From NCBI GenBank assembly GCA_963790405.1, contig CAWBOJ010000006.1, positions 62,001 through 126,000 of the forward strand: DNA of 64,000 nt, given 5' to 3'. Below the pieces are notes generated by a model. The model ran no database searches and had not been told where the DNA came from. It worked only from the letters and a program-made list of their open reading frames with translations. Made by a program: the position numbers and the translations under genes. Source of the DNA: JBGSMX01 sp963790405. Its GTDB lineage: Bacteria > Actinomycetota > Coriobacteriia > Anaerosomatales > JAGXFU01. Of the stretch, positions 11,099-19,575 are shown in pieces; positions within the stretch are counted from its first letter, which is position 1, and every line of letters begins with the position of its first letter.

Positions 11099-11719
11099 AT
11101 GGTATCGACACTGCTGGGACGCAAACTGGGGATGACCCAGGTCTGGAGTGAGGACGACCGACTCATTCCGGTTACCGTCATCGAGGCGGGCCCGTGCGTG
11201 GTCAGCCAGTTGAAGACGGTCAAGCGCGATGGCTACTCGGCGGTACAGATCGCATTTGGCGACGTGCGCATCAACAAGGTGAACAAGCCGCTCAAAGGTC
11301 ACTATGACAAGGCCGGTATTGAGCCGCGCAAGCACCTGGCTGAGGTCCGTCTCGACGAGGGCGACAAGGTCAAGGTGGGCGACGAGTTCACGGTCAAGAT
11401 GTTTGAGGCCGGAGCGCACGTTCACGTGACCGGCACCAGCAAGGGCAAGGGATTCGCCGGAGTGATCAAGCGTCACAACTTCAGTGGCGGTCCGGGCGGT
11501 CATGGCTCGCACTTCCATCGCGCACCCGGTTCGATCGGTCAGGCTTCGACACCGTCCCGCGTGTTTCGCGGTCAGAAGATGGCGGGGCACATGGGCAATG
11601 AGACAGTCACCGTGCGCAACCTTGAGGTGGTCAAGGTCGACGGCGAACAGAACCTGCTTCTAGTCAAGGGTGCTGTGCCCGGAGGCAAGAATGCGCTCCT
11701 GACGATTTGCGCTGTGTAG
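11099..11719 (+). CDS. rplC: 50S ribosomal protein L3
   Basis: L3 binds near the 3' end of 23S rRNA and helps form the peptidyl-transferase region. The 206-residue product starts MVSTLLGRKLGMTQVW and has the hallmark segment GTSKGKGFAGVIKRHNF followed by the GGPGGHGSHFHRAPGSIG loop. The ATG at 11099 is chosen because GGAGAAGG precedes it and the family starts here; a longer frame upstream overlaps the spacer hairpin. It is followed by rplD in the canonical S10-operon order. Confidence 0.96.
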   Translation: MVSTLLGRKLGMTQVWSEDDRLIPVTVIEAGPCVVSQLKTVKRDGYSAVQIAFGDVRINKVNKPLKGHYDKAGIEPRKHLAEVRLDEGDKVKVGDEFTVKMFEAGAHVHVTGTSKGKGFAGVIKRHNFSGGPGGHGSHFHRAPGSIGQASTPSRVFRGQKMAGHMGNETVTVRNLEVVKVDGEQNLLLVKGAVPGGKNALLTICAV

Positions 11720-11763
11720 AACCGAAACTTCACGAGACCGTCTCTTCGGAGGAGATAGAAACG

Positions 11764-12390
11764 ATGGCAACGATAGAGATCAAGGACACGAGTGGCAAGA
11801 AGGTGGGAGCGGCCGAGATCGCCGATGGCGTATTCGGCATCGAGCCTCACCCCTTCGCCATGCATCAGGTTGTTCGCAGCCAGATGGCGGCTCGCCGCTC
11901 CGGTACGCACCAGACTAAGACCCGCGGAAACGTCCGTGGCGGCGGGCGCAAGCCGTGGCGTCAGAAGGGCACCGGCCGCGCGCGCCAGGGCAGCATTCGC
12001 TCGCCTCAGTGGGCTGGAGGCGGCGTCGTGTTCGGCCCGCACCCGCGCGAGTACGGGTTCAAGGTCCCGAACAAGGTCGTCAAGCTGTCGATGCGCAGCG
12101 CGTTGTCTTCGAAAAACGCTGAAGGTGTTCTGTATGTGGTCGATGGCTTCGAGTTCGACAAGCCCTCGACGAAACAGGCCGCTGCTATTCTCGGCAATTT
12201 CGATCTGACCGGACAGCGCGTCACCGTGATTGTGAACAACGACGACGTGAACGCCGCTCTGTCCTTCCGCAATCTGCCGAAGGTGTGTGTGATCACGGCG
12301 GCTGAAGCGAATACCTACGATCTGATCAACAACAACGCCGTGCTATGCACCAAGCCGGCCCTTACGTGGCTTGAGGAGGTGCTGGCGTAA
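11764..12390 (+). CDS. rplD: 50S ribosomal protein L4
   Basis: L4 contacts 23S rRNA and lines the nascent-peptide tunnel; in some bacteria it is the repressor of the S10 operon. The 208 residues include the extended-loop sequence KTRGNVRGGGRKPWRQKGTG and WAGGGVVFGPHPR, both typical. CGGAGGAGAT precedes the ATG at 11764. The stop codon overlaps the ATG of rplW (TAATG), which points to translational coupling. Confidence 0.96.
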   Translation: MATIEIKDTSGKKVGAAEIADGVFGIEPHPFAMHQVVRSQMAARRSGTHQTKTRGNVRGGGRKPWRQKGTGRARQGSIRSPQWAGGGVVFGPHPREYGFKVPNKVVKLSMRSALSSKNAEGVLYVVDGFEFDKPSTKQAAAILGNFDLTGQRVTVIVNNDDVNAALSFRNLPKVCVITAAEANTYDLINNNAVLCTKPALTWLEEVLA

Positions 12391-12677
12391 TGACCGATGC
12401 TCGCGATATCATCATCCGTCCGATCGTGTCTGAGAAGTCCTTCGCATGATCGAGGACAACCGGTACACGTTCGAGGTCGCCAAGAAGGCAACGAAGCCTC
12501 AGATCGCACACGCGATCGAGGAGATCTTCGCCGTCGACGTGACCAAAGTGAACACCATGAACGTCAACGGCAAGCCGCGTCGCCTGCGCTACTCAAAAGG
12601 CCTGACGCGGTCGTGGAAGAAGGCGATCGTCACTCTTAAGCAGGGTGACGTCGATCGACCTGTACGGAACGAAGTAA
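12390..12677 (+). pseudogene. rplW: 50S ribosomal protein L23 (two compensating indels as read)
   Basis: L23 sits at the exit of the peptide tunnel and docks trigger factor and SRP. The start is the ATG overlapping the rplD stop (TDARDIIIRPIVSEKS). At about 12448 one base is missing, creating an early TGA in GCATGATCG where the family needs A-M-I-E; the body (EVAKKATKPQIAHAIEEIF, VNTMNVNGKPRR) then reads one frame back. Near 12650 one extra base restores the frame so that the end reads QGDSIDLYGTK and stops at 12675-12677. The repaired product is 95 residues, normal for L23. The gene is essential, so sequence error is more likely than a real lesion. Confidence 0.85.
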
Positions 12678-12820
12678 GAACCGGAGCAGACGGGTACGTC
12701 CCGGTGCGCTACGGGGGCTCATGGAGCCACCCGGCACCGTGGTAGTCCGGAGTCGGAATCGCTCGGCGGATACGTTCGCCAGTCCCAGGCGGTTCGGGCC
12801 ATCGGACGGAAGGAGAGAAG

Positions 12821-13651
12821 ATGGGACTCAAGAAGTACAAGCCGACCTCACCGGGTCGACGGTTCCAGACGGTCTCGGACTTTGCCGAGATTACGAAGAC
12901 GGAACCGGAGAAGTCGCTGCTCGAGCCTCTTCATAGGACCGGCGGTCGCAACAACAATGGCCGTATCACCACGCGACATCAGGGTGGCGGACACAAGCGT
13001 CGGTACCGCAAGATTGACTTCAAGCGGACCAAGGATGCTGTGCCGGCGAAGGTCGCCTCAATCGAATACGATCCCAACCGTTCTGCGCGGATTGCGCTGC
13101 TCCACTACGTGGACGGCGAGAAGCGCTACATCCTTGCGCCCAAGAATCTCAAGGTGGGCGACCAGGTCATGAGCGGACCCGGCTCCGACATCAAGCCGGG
13201 CAACGCACTTGCTCTCAAGGATATTCCGACTGGTACGGTTGTCCATGCCGTTGAGCTACAGCCAGGACGCGGCGCTGCGCTTGCTCGTTCGGCGGGCACC
13301 TCGATCCAGCTCATGGGCAAGGAGGGCGATTACGCCATCCTGCGCATGCCTTCGAGCGAGATGCGTAGGGTGCTGGTCACGTGCCGTGCGACCATTGGCG
13401 AGGTCGGGAACTCCGATCACGGCAACATTTCTTTGGGAAAAGCCGGTCGAGCTCGCTGGAAAGGCGTTCGCCCGACCGTTCGCGGTACTGCGATGAACCC
13501 CGTCGACCACCCGCATGGTGGCGGCGAGGGCAAGAACAAGACCGCTGGTCGTCACCCTGTGACGCCCTGGGGTGTGCCCACGAAGGGCCATCGTACCCGC
13601 CAGAAGGGCAAGGCGTCCGACCGTCTGATCATCCGTCGTCGCAAGAAGTAG
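12821..13651 (+). CDS. rplB: 50S ribosomal protein L2
   Basis: L2 is a primary 23S rRNA binder needed for subunit association and peptidyl transfer. The 276-residue product starts GLKKYKPTSPGRRF and contains GRITTRHQGGGHKRRYR and the conserved C-terminal NPVDHPHGGGEGK, which includes the histidine implicated in activity. GGAAGGAG lies 5 bases before the ATG. A 143-base spacer, longer than usual inside this operon, separates it from rplW and contains short hairpins such as GGCTC-ATG-GAGCC near 12716-12728. Confidence 0.97.
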   Translation: MGLKKYKPTSPGRRFQTVSDFAEITKTEPEKSLLEPLHRTGGRNNNGRITTRHQGGGHKRRYRKIDFKRTKDAVPAKVASIEYDPNRSARIALLHYVDGEKRYILAPKNLKVGDQVMSGPGSDIKPGNALALKDIPTGTVVHAVELQPGRGAALARSAGTSIQLMGKEGDYAILRMPSSEMRRVLVTCRATIGEVGNSDHGNISLGKAGRARWKGVRPTVRGTAMNPVDHPHGGGEGKNKTAGRHPVTPWGVPTKGHRTRQKGKASDRLIIRRRKK

Positions 13652-13676
13652 CGGCGGGCAAGGAGCTGAGAGCTAG

Positions 13677-13952
13677 ATGAGCAGAAGCCTGAAGAAGGGA
13701 CCTTTCGTCCAGCCGCGTCTTCTGGATCGCATCCAGAAAATGAACGAGGCGGGCGAGAAGAAGGTCATCAAGACGTGGTCGCGCGCGTCGACCGTCTTCC
13801 CTGAGATGGTCGGACACACTATTGCCGTCCACGATGGCCGTAAGCACGTTCCGGTCTATGTGACGGAGTCGATGGTGGGCCACAAGCTCGGCGAGTTTGC
13901 GCCGACGCGTACGTTCCGCGGCCACGCGGCCGACAGGAAGGGCAATAGGTAA
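13677..13952 (+). CDS. rpsS: 30S ribosomal protein S19
   Basis: S19 lies in the head of the small subunit and contacts S13 and tRNA. The 91-residue product begins SRSLKKGPFVQPRLLD and contains KTWSRASTVFPEMVGHTIAVH and GHKLGEFAPTRTFRGHAAD, all diagnostic. AAGGAGCTGAGAG precedes the ATG. S10-operon position between rplB and rplV, six bases before rplV. Confidence 0.97.
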   Translation: MSRSLKKGPFVQPRLLDRIQKMNEAGEKKVIKTWSRASTVFPEMVGHTIAVHDGRKHVPVYVTESMVGHKLGEFAPTRTFRGHAADRKGNR

Positions 13953-13958
13953 GGACAC

Positions 13959-14300
13959 ATGGAAGCCAAAGCAGTCGCACGCTACGTTCGCGTGAGCCCG
14001 CGCAAGGCTCGCCTCTTGGTGGATCTTATCCGCGGCAAGTCCGTGGAGGACGCCTCGGCAATCCTCAAATTCTCTCCTCAGCATGCTGCGGAGATCGTTG
14101 AGAAGGTGCTCATGAGCGCTGTCGCCAACGCTGAGAAGAACAACAAGATTCCCGCAGAGCAGCTCTTTGTCTCGAGCACCTTTGTGGATGAAGGCCCGAC
14201 ACTCAAGAGAATCAACCCGGTGTCGAGAGGGCGCGCGTTCCGCATCAACAAGCGATCGAGTCACATTACCGTCATCGTCAAGCAGCGAGAGGAGGCGTAG
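13959..14300 (+). CDS. rplV: 50S ribosomal protein L22
   Basis: L22 spans 23S rRNA domains and its long loop lines the peptide tunnel. The 113 residues start MEAKAVARYVRVSPRKARLL and include GRAFRINKRSSHITVIVKQR near the end, the tunnel-loop signature. Gene order rpsS-rplV-rpsC is canonical, and rpsC starts 4 bases after this stop, so translation is probably coupled. Confidence 0.97.
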   Translation: MEAKAVARYVRVSPRKARLLVDLIRGKSVEDASAILKFSPQHAAEIVEKVLMSAVANAEKNNKIPAEQLFVSSTFVDEGPTLKRINPVSRGRAFRINKRSSHITVIVKQREEA

Positions 14301-14304
14301 GCCC

Positions 14305-15003
14305 GTGGGTCAGAAGATACATCCAATCGGACTTCGTCTCGGTATCACCGAGAACTGGCGCTCGCGCTGGTATCAAGGCAAGGGCTACAGCGAGACTCTC
14401 GCTTCGGATCTGAAGATCCGCGAGTTCTTGGCCAAGCGTCTTCGTCGCGCGGCTGTGTCGCGTGTCGAGATCGAGCGCAAGGGTGACAAGACGATAGTCG
14501 AGATTTGGACGGCCCGGCCCGGTATCGTGATAGGCAAGAAGGGCTCCGAGGTCGATGCATTGCGCAAGCAGCTGCAGGAGCTCGCCGGCGGTGCCGTGAA
14601 TGTCAATATCACCGAGATCAAGCGGCCCGAGCTCGACGCCACGCTGGTCGCGCAGAGTGTTGCGGAGCAACTTGTTGGTAGAGTCGCGTTCCGTCGTGCG
14701 ATGCGCAAGGCGGTCTCGTCGGCCATGAAGGGCGGTGCGCTCGGTATTCGTATCCAGTGCTCCGGTCGTCTGGGCGGTGCCGAGATGGGTCGTCGCGAGT
14801 GGTATCGCGAAGGTCGCGTGCCGCTCCACACACTGCGAGCCAAGATTGACTACGGGACTTCGGAAGCGCACACGACCATGGGCGCAGTCGGCGTCAAGGT
14901 CTGGATCTACCGTGGTGAGGTTCTGCCGGGCCAAGAGCTCCCGTCGCCGACGGACGACCGTCCGTCACGCGGGCGCCGTCGTGACGGTGGGGGGAGAAGA
15001 TAA
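14305..15003 (+). CDS. rpsC: 30S ribosomal protein S3
   Basis: S3 is part of the mRNA entry site and has helicase-assisting residues. The GTG at 14305 is chosen because the family begins GQKIHPIGLRLGITENW at this point. The 232 residues contain a KH domain (RPGIVIGKKGSEVDALRKQL) and the C-terminal GVKVWIYRGEVLPG, followed by a basic tail (DDRPSRGRRRDGGGRR). The same frame is open further upstream inside rplV; that extension is not part of the gene. Confidence 0.96.
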   Translation: MGQKIHPIGLRLGITENWRSRWYQGKGYSETLASDLKIREFLAKRLRRAAVSRVEIERKGDKTIVEIWTARPGIVIGKKGSEVDALRKQLQELAGGAVNVNITEIKRPELDATLVAQSVAEQLVGRVAFRRAMRKAVSSAMKGGALGIRIQCSGRLGGAEMGRREWYREGRVPLHTLRAKIDYGTSEAHTTMGAVGVKVWIYRGEVLPGQELPSPTDDRPSRGRRRDGGGRR

Positions 15004-15006
15004 CCG

Positions 15007-15432
15007 ATGCTTCTGCCTAAGCGAGTCAAACACCGCAAGGTGCAGCGTGGGTCGAGGAAGGGCGTCGCCAAGGGCGGCACGGAGCTCAACTTCGGCGACT
15101 ACGGTATCAAGGCTCTGGAAGCCGGTTGGATCACCAACCGTCAGATAGAGTCGGCGCGTGTCGCGATGACCCGTCACATGAAGCGTGGCGGCAAGGTCTG
15201 GATCGATATCTTCCCGGACAAGCCGATTACACAGAAGCCGGCAGAGACCCGGATGGGTTCCGGCAAAGGTAACCCCGAGGCGTGGGTGGCCGTTGTCAAG
15301 CCAGGCCGAATGATGTTTGAGGTCGCCGGCGTATCTGAAGAGGTGGCCAAAGAGGCGATTCGCCTCGCGCAGCACAAGCTGCCCATTAAGACCAAGTTTG
15401 TTTCTCGAGCTGATAGCGGCGGTGAGGCATAG
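15007..15432 (+). CDS. rplP: 50S ribosomal protein L16
   Basis: L16 organises the A-site region of the large subunit. The 141-residue product starts MLLPKRVKHRKVQRG and includes EAGWITNRQIESARVAMTRH and RMGSGKGNPEAWVAVVKPGR, the signature stretches. It starts 3 bases after the rpsC stop and ends directly against the ATG of rpmC, so these genes are tightly coupled. Confidence 0.97.
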   Translation: MLLPKRVKHRKVQRGSRKGVAKGGTELNFGDYGIKALEAGWITNRQIESARVAMTRHMKRGGKVWIDIFPDKPITQKPAETRMGSGKGNPEAWVAVVKPGRMMFEVAGVSEEVAKEAIRLAQHKLPIKTKFVSRADSGGEA

Positions 15433-15648
15433 ATGAAGCCGACTGACATAAGAAATCTAGAGGATTCCGAGATTGAAGAGAAGATCAAGGAGTCCCGTAC
15501 GGAGCTGTTCAACCTGCGATTCCGTTTGGCGACGGGCCAGTTGGACAACCCTGCTCAGATCAAAGACGTGAAGCGGAACATTGCTCGCTTGCACACCGAG
15601 CTGCGCGCCCGCGAACTTCGCGCCGAGCGCGAAGCGCAGGCGTCGTGA
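15433..15648 (+). CDS. rpmC: 50S ribosomal protein L29
   Basis: L29 is a small helical protein near the tunnel exit. The 71-residue product reads MKPTDIRNLEDSEIEEKIKE at the start and contains LFNLRFRLATGQLDNP, typical of the family, with a charged C-terminal helix (RARELRAEREAQAS). It begins immediately after the rplP stop codon. Standard S10-operon position. Confidence 0.95.
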   Translation: MKPTDIRNLEDSEIEEKIKESRTELFNLRFRLATGQLDNPAQIKDVKRNIARLHTELRARELRAEREAQAS

Positions 15649-15665
15649 AGACGGTGAGGAGAGTC

Positions 15666-15926
15666 ATGACAGAACAACGCAACAGCCGGAAGATTCGCCA
15701 AGGCGTGGTGGTCTCGGCATCAGCCGACAAGACATGTGTCGTGCAGGTGCAAGACCGCAAGCCGCATCCCCGGTACAGCAAGATGATGACCCACAGCACG
15801 AAGTTCCACGCGCACGACGAGAACAATGAGTGTGGCGTGGGCGATAAGGTGACAATCATGGAGACGCGTCCGCTGTCGAAAATGAAGCGGTGGCGGCTGG
15901 TTGAGGTCATAGAGAAAGCCAAGTAG
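15666..15926 (+). CDS. rpsQ: 30S ribosomal protein S17
   Basis: S17 is a primary 16S rRNA binding protein. The 86-residue form starts MTEQRNSRKIRQGVVVSASA and contains KTCVVQVQDRKPHPRYSK and HDENNECGVGDKVTIMETRPLS, matching the OB-fold family. I choose the ATG at 15666 because GGTGAGGAG sits just upstream; a GTG at 15645 in the same frame overlaps the rpmC stop and would add seven residues not typical of the family. Last gene of the S10 operon in the usual sense. Confidence 0.94.
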   Translation: MTEQRNSRKIRQGVVVSASADKTCVVQVQDRKPHPRYSKMMTHSTKFHAHDENNECGVGDKVTIMETRPLSKMKRWRLVEVIEKAK

Positions 15927-15995
15927 CACCGACAGTGCATGTGCGTCGACAACGGGCGCACCTCTCATGCTCGGTACGTAGGTTCGGAGGAACAG

Positions 15996-16364
15996 ATGAT
16001 TCAGGCAGAATCCCGGCTCAAGGTTGCCGACAACTCCGGTGCTCGTCGGGTACTGTGCATCAAGGTGCTCGGTGGCTCGAAGCGACGGTATGCTCGCGTC
16101 GGCGATGTTATCGTCTGCACCGTGAAAGAGGCTATTCCGAACGGGCAGATCAAGAAGGGCGAGATCGTTCGCGCGGTTGTCGTTCGGACGAAGAAGGAAG
16201 TCCGTCGTCAGGATGGCAGCTACATCAAGTTCGACGAGAACGCCGCCGTCGTGATTGACGCGGCGGGCAATCCGCGCGGGACGCGTATCTTCGGCCCGGT
16301 TGCTCGTGAGCTTCGCGAGCGCAAGTTCATGAAGATCGTTTCGCTCGCACCTGAGGTGCTCTAG
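15996..16364 (+). CDS. rplN: 50S ribosomal protein L14
   Basis: L14 binds 23S rRNA at the subunit interface. The 122-residue product starts MIQAESRLKVADNSGARRVL and contains GDVIVCTVKEAIPNGQIKKGE and RGTRIFGPVARELRE, which are diagnostic. GTTCGGAGGAACAG provides the ribosome-binding site for the ATG at 15996; the frame is open further upstream but without similarity. First gene of the spc section. Confidence 0.97.
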   Translation: MIQAESRLKVADNSGARRVLCIKVLGGSKRRYARVGDVIVCTVKEAIPNGQIKKGEIVRAVVVRTKKEVRRQDGSYIKFDENAAVVIDAAGNPRGTRIFGPVARELRERKFMKIVSLAPEVL

Positions 16365-16379
16365 GAGGGATGCAAGACA

Positions 16380-16703
16380 ATGGCAAGCTCCATATCCATC
16401 CGCAAGGGTGACAAGGTCAAAGTGATTGCGGGCAAGGACAAGGGCAAAGAGTCCCGCGTTCTGCGTGCGTATCCCGAGAAGCAGCGCCTCGTTGTCGAGG
16501 GCGTGAATATGGTGAAGAAGCACCAGCGCCCCACGAGCAAGCAGCCCCAGGGCGGCATCCTCGAGATTGAGGGCACCATCCACGCCAGCAACTTGATGCT
16601 TGTGTGCCCCAACTGTTCTGAGCCGACTCGCGTCGCTCGCAGGCGTGATGACGGCACACGCATCCGCGTGTGCAAGAAGTGTGGCAACGATATCGACAAG
16701 TAG
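16380..16703 (+). CDS. rplX: 50S ribosomal protein L24
   Basis: L24 initiates large-subunit assembly. The 107-residue product has the KOW motif near the start (KGDKVKVIAGKDKGKESRV) and GVNMVKKHQRPT. The C-terminal part carries two cysteine pairs (VCPNCSEPT and RVCKKCGN), the zinc-ribbon-like form common in Gram-positive bacteria. AGGAGGGATG precedes the ATG. Spc-operon position between rplN and rplE. Confidence 0.96.
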   Translation: MASSISIRKGDKVKVIAGKDKGKESRVLRAYPEKQRLVVEGVNMVKKHQRPTSKQPQGGILEIEGTIHASNLMLVCPNCSEPTRVARRRDDGTRIRVCKKCGNDIDK

Positions 16704-16776
16704 TCGCCGGAAAGCGACTAGAAGTCGCGTCGGGTCGGAAATCTGGCGCGCGCGAGTGAGACACGGAGGTAGGTAA

Positions 16777-17319
16777 GTGGTTCCTCGGCTCAAAGAGAAG
16801 TACCGTGCGGAAGTCGTACCGGCACTCATGGAGCAATTTGAATACGGCAACGTGCACCAGGTGCCGCGACTCGAGAAGATCGTGGTGAACATGGGTGTGG
16901 GCGAAGCCGCCCAGGATGCGAAGCAGCTCGACGTTGCGATGGCGGATCTCGCGATCATCACCGGCCAGAAGCCGATGGTGGCGCGAGCGAAGAAGTCGAT
17001 CGCGGCGTTCAAGCTTCGTCAAGGCATGCCTATCGGGGCGAAGGTCACGCTGCGAGGAGACCGGATGTGGGATTTCTTCGAGCGCCTCGTCACGATGGCG
17101 ATCCCGCGCGTCCGCGACTTTCGCGGTCTGAGCTCCAAAGCATTCGACGGACGCGGCAACTATTCCATGGGCGTGACCGAGCAGCTCATTTTCCCGGAGA
17201 TCGACTACGACCAGGTCGACAAGGTGCGGGGCATGGACATCACGTTCGTGACCTCGGCAGATACAGATGAGGAGGCGAAAGCTCTCATGGAGTCGTTCGC
17301 CTTCCCGTTCAAGCGATAA
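16777..17319 (+). CDS. rplE: 50S ribosomal protein L5
   Basis: L5 binds 5S rRNA and contacts the P-site tRNA. The 180 residues contain KIVVNMGVGEAAQDAK, TGQKPMVARAKKSIAAFKLR and the C-terminal DITFVTSADTDEEAKALM, all typical. It starts at a GTG preceded by ACGGAGGTAGG. The spacer to rplX is 73 bases. Standard spc-operon order. Confidence 0.97.
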   Translation: MVPRLKEKYRAEVVPALMEQFEYGNVHQVPRLEKIVVNMGVGEAAQDAKQLDVAMADLAIITGQKPMVARAKKSIAAFKLRQGMPIGAKVTLRGDRMWDFFERLVTMAIPRVRDFRGLSSKAFDGRGNYSMGVTEQLIFPEIDYDQVDKVRGMDITFVTSADTDEEAKALMESFAFPFKR

Positions 17320-17364
17320 GCGATAAGACCGTAGACGTCACTCGACGTCTCTGGTGAGGAGGTA

Positions 17365-17553
17365 ATGGTGGCCAAGAAATCGATGATCGCCAAGGCCAAG
17401 CGCAAGCCCAAGTACTCGACGCGTACGATCAACCGCTGCAATCGTTGCGGTCGTCCACGCGCCTACTATCGGCAGTTCGGCCTGTGCCGGATCTGCGTAC
17501 GTGAGCTGGCGAGCCGAGGCGAACTTCCCGGCGTACGTAAGGCGAGCTGGTAA
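17365..17553 (+). CDS. rpsN: 30S ribosomal protein S14, zinc-binding type
   Basis: S14 of the short zinc-binding form (often called type Z), 62 residues. The zinc ligands are visible as NRCNRCGRP and FGLCRICVRE, followed by the family ending GELPGVRKASW. Presence of the cysteine form means it needs zinc; no cysteine-free paralogue is visible in this window. GAGGAGGTA lies upstream; translation could begin at the ATG given or at the GTG directly after it. Located between rplE and rpsH as usual. Confidence 0.96.
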   Translation: MVAKKSMIAKAKRKPKYSTRTINRCNRCGRPRAYYRQFGLCRICVRELASRGELPGVRKASW

Positions 17554-17652
17554 GGCGAGCCCGCCGGTGAAGCCCCGACCGACAGGCGTTGCGACCACGG
17601 GTTGCGACGAACCGTCGAGATCGGGATCATCTTCGGATCATAGGAGGAACAC

Positions 17653-18051
17653 ATGAGCATGACAGATCCCATCGCCGATATGCTGACCCGGGTTCGCAAT
17701 GCGAACTCGGCGTTCAAGCCTGCGGCCGATATGCCCTCATCGAAGAAGCTGGTGGAGATCGCCCGCATTCTCAAAGAAGAAGGCTACATCGAGGAGTACA
17801 GCATCACGGAGGGCTCGCCTCAGGACAGTCTCGAGATCGTTCTGAAGTACGGGCCAAAGAAGCAGCGGACCATCACGGGCATCCGGCGCATCTCTAAGCC
17901 GGGTCTTCGGGTGTATGCCAAGAAAGACGAGCTGCCCCGCGTATTGGGTGGTCTCGGTATCGCCGTCATTTCGACGTCGAGTGGGGTCATGACCGACCGC
18001 GCTGCTCGCAAAGCGGGCGTCGGCGGCGAAGTCATCGCCTACGTCTGGTAG
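17653..18051 (+). CDS. rpsH: 30S ribosomal protein S8
   Basis: S8 is a primary binder of 16S rRNA and, in other bacteria, a translational repressor of the spc operon. The 132-residue product starts MSMTDPIADMLTRVRNAN and ends with TDRAARKAGVGGEVIAYVW, both signature regions. ATAGGAGGAAC precedes the ATG. Spc-operon position after rpsN. Confidence 0.97.
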   Translation: MSMTDPIADMLTRVRNANSAFKPAADMPSSKKLVEIARILKEEGYIEEYSITEGSPQDSLEIVLKYGPKKQRTITGIRRISKPGLRVYAKKDELPRVLGGLGIAVISTSSGVMTDRAARKAGVGGEVIAYVW

Positions 18052-18082
18052 TCGGACAGGACTGAGAGAGGAGCGGATAGGC

Positions 18083-18619
18083 GTGTCTCGAATCGGAAAA
18101 CAGCCCATCCCGGTCCCGTCCGGGGTCGAGGTGAAGGTCGAAGGCAATACGGTGAGCGTCAAAGGCGCCAAAGGTGAGCTCAACGATTCCTTCAACGAGG
18201 ATATGAAGATAGAGCTGGTCGATGGCGAGATAGTCGTCACACGGCCGAGCGACAGCCGTACACATCGTTCGTTGCATGGTTTGACGCGATCTCTGATCGC
18301 GAACATGGTTGCGGGCGTGTCGGAAGGCTTCGAGAAGCGGTTGGAGATCGTGGGTGTCGGATACCGTGCTCAGATGAAGGGCTCGGATATCGAGATGCAG
18401 CTCGGTTTCAGCCACCCGGTCTTGATCAAGGCCGAGCCGAACATCAGTTTTGAGGTGCCGGTTCAGACGAGGATCGTCGTGCGCGGCATTGACAAGCAAC
18501 GCGTTGGTCAGATTGCAGCAGAGATACGTGGCTGGCGTCCTCCGGAGCCCTACAAGGGCAAGGGCGTTCGCTACGAAGGTGAGTACGTACGTAGGAAGCT
18601 CGGTAAGACCGCGAAGTAG
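18083..18619 (+). CDS. rplF: 50S ribosomal protein L6
   Basis: L6 lies near the factor-binding site of the large subunit. The 178 residues start with GTG then SRIGKQPIPVPSGVEV and include GVGYRAQMKGSDIEMQLGFSHP and the C-terminal PPEPYKGKGVRYEGEYVRRK, typical of the family. GAGAGGAGCGG precedes the start. Standard spc-operon order. Confidence 0.97.
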   Translation: MSRIGKQPIPVPSGVEVKVEGNTVSVKGAKGELNDSFNEDMKIELVDGEIVVTRPSDSRTHRSLHGLTRSLIANMVAGVSEGFEKRLEIVGVGYRAQMKGSDIEMQLGFSHPVLIKAEPNISFEVPVQTRIVVRGIDKQRVGQIAAEIRGWRPPEPYKGKGVRYEGEYVRRKLGKTAK

Positions 18620-18679
18620 CGTGACCCCGCGCCGCACAAGCAGGTGTGTGGGCCGTGACACGAGGAGTGTAGTGACGGA

Positions 18680-19048
18680 ATGGACAGACTGAAGGCCAAG
18701 AAGGCAGGACTCGTACGACGCAGGACTCGTGTGCGTGGCAAGGTGCACGGCACCTCCGAGCGTCCTCGTCTGTGCGTGACTCGCACGAACATGCATATCT
18801 ACGCGCAACTGATCGATGACGTGACCGGAAGTACTCTGATATCTGCGTCAAGCATCGACTCGGATTTGCGCGGGTCACTCAAGTCCGGTACCAACGCTGA
18901 TTCCGCTAAGGCGGTCGGCGAGGCCGTCGGGCGAAAGGCGATCGAGAAGGGCATCACCGAAGTGGTCTTCGACCGCGGCGGTCGTCTCTATCACGGTCGC
19001 GTGAAGTCGCTCGCCGATGGCGCTCGTGGCGCCGGACTCAAGTTCTAG
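18680..19048 (+). CDS. rplR: 50S ribosomal protein L18
   Basis: L18 binds 5S rRNA together with L5. The 122-residue product contains RRRTRVRGKVHGTSERPRLC, NMHIYAQLIDDVTGSTLISAS and the C-terminal FDRGGRLYHGRVKSLADGAR, all diagnostic. A 60-base spacer separates it from rplF. Next gene is rpsE. Confidence 0.96.
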   Translation: MDRLKAKKAGLVRRRTRVRGKVHGTSERPRLCVTRTNMHIYAQLIDDVTGSTLISASSIDSDLRGSLKSGTNADSAKAVGEAVGRKAIEKGITEVVFDRGGRLYHGRVKSLADGARGAGLKF

Positions 19049-19061
19049 GGAGGAATACCGT

Positions 19062-19571
19062 ATGGCGCGCAGAGAAGCCCCGGTGTCGGAGCTGCAAGAA
19101 AAGGTCGTCTACATCAATCGCGTATCGAAGGTCGTCAAGGGCGGTCGAAGGTTCGCGCTTACGGCTCTCGTGGTCGTTGGTGACGGCGACGGCAAGGTCG
19201 GTGTCGGCATGGGCAAGTCCCAGGAAGTGCCGGTTGCGATCCGCAAGGGCATCGAGGACGCAAAGAAGAACATGTTCAGCGTGCCGATCAGCGAAGGCAC
19301 GATCCCGCACGAGGTACTCGGCCGCTATGGCGCCGGTAAGGTCATGCTGAAGCCGGCCGCTCCCGGTACAGGAATCATTGCGGGTGGGCCGGTTCGTGCG
19401 TTGCTGGAACTCGTCGGAATCACCGATGTGCTCTCGAAATCGCTGGGTACGGACAACGCTCTCAACATGGTGAAGGCCGCTGCCCAGGGTCTCCAGTCCC
19501 TCTCCAGTCCCGAAGATGTGGCGCGCAAGCGCGGCAAGACCGTGGGACAGATCTACGGTTGGGAGGAGTAG
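19062..19571 (+). CDS. rpsE: 30S ribosomal protein S5
   Basis: S5 contributes to decoding accuracy. The 169 residues include VVYINRVSKVVKGGRRFALTA, GKVGVGMGKSQEVPVAIRKG and AGPVRALLELVGITDVL-like sequence (GGPVRALLELVGITDVLSKS). The ATG at 19062 is chosen because TAGGGAGGAATACC precedes it; an in-frame upstream start would lie inside rplR. Spc-operon position between rplR and rpmD. Confidence 0.96.
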   Translation: MARREAPVSELQEKVVYINRVSKVVKGGRRFALTALVVVGDGDGKVGVGMGKSQEVPVAIRKGIEDAKKNMFSVPISEGTIPHEVLGRYGAGKVMLKPAAPGTGIIAGGPVRALLELVGITDVLSKSLGTDNALNMVKAAAQGLQSLSSPEDVARKRGKTVGQIYGWEE

Positions 19572-19575
19572 ACAC

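Noticed and set aside
12446..12745. A 99-codon frame ending at 12745 as the true rplW.
   Set aside because: Its end (DRPVRNEVRTGADGY onward) is not L23; one extra base near 12650 explains it, and the corrected end QGDSIDLYGTK matches the family.
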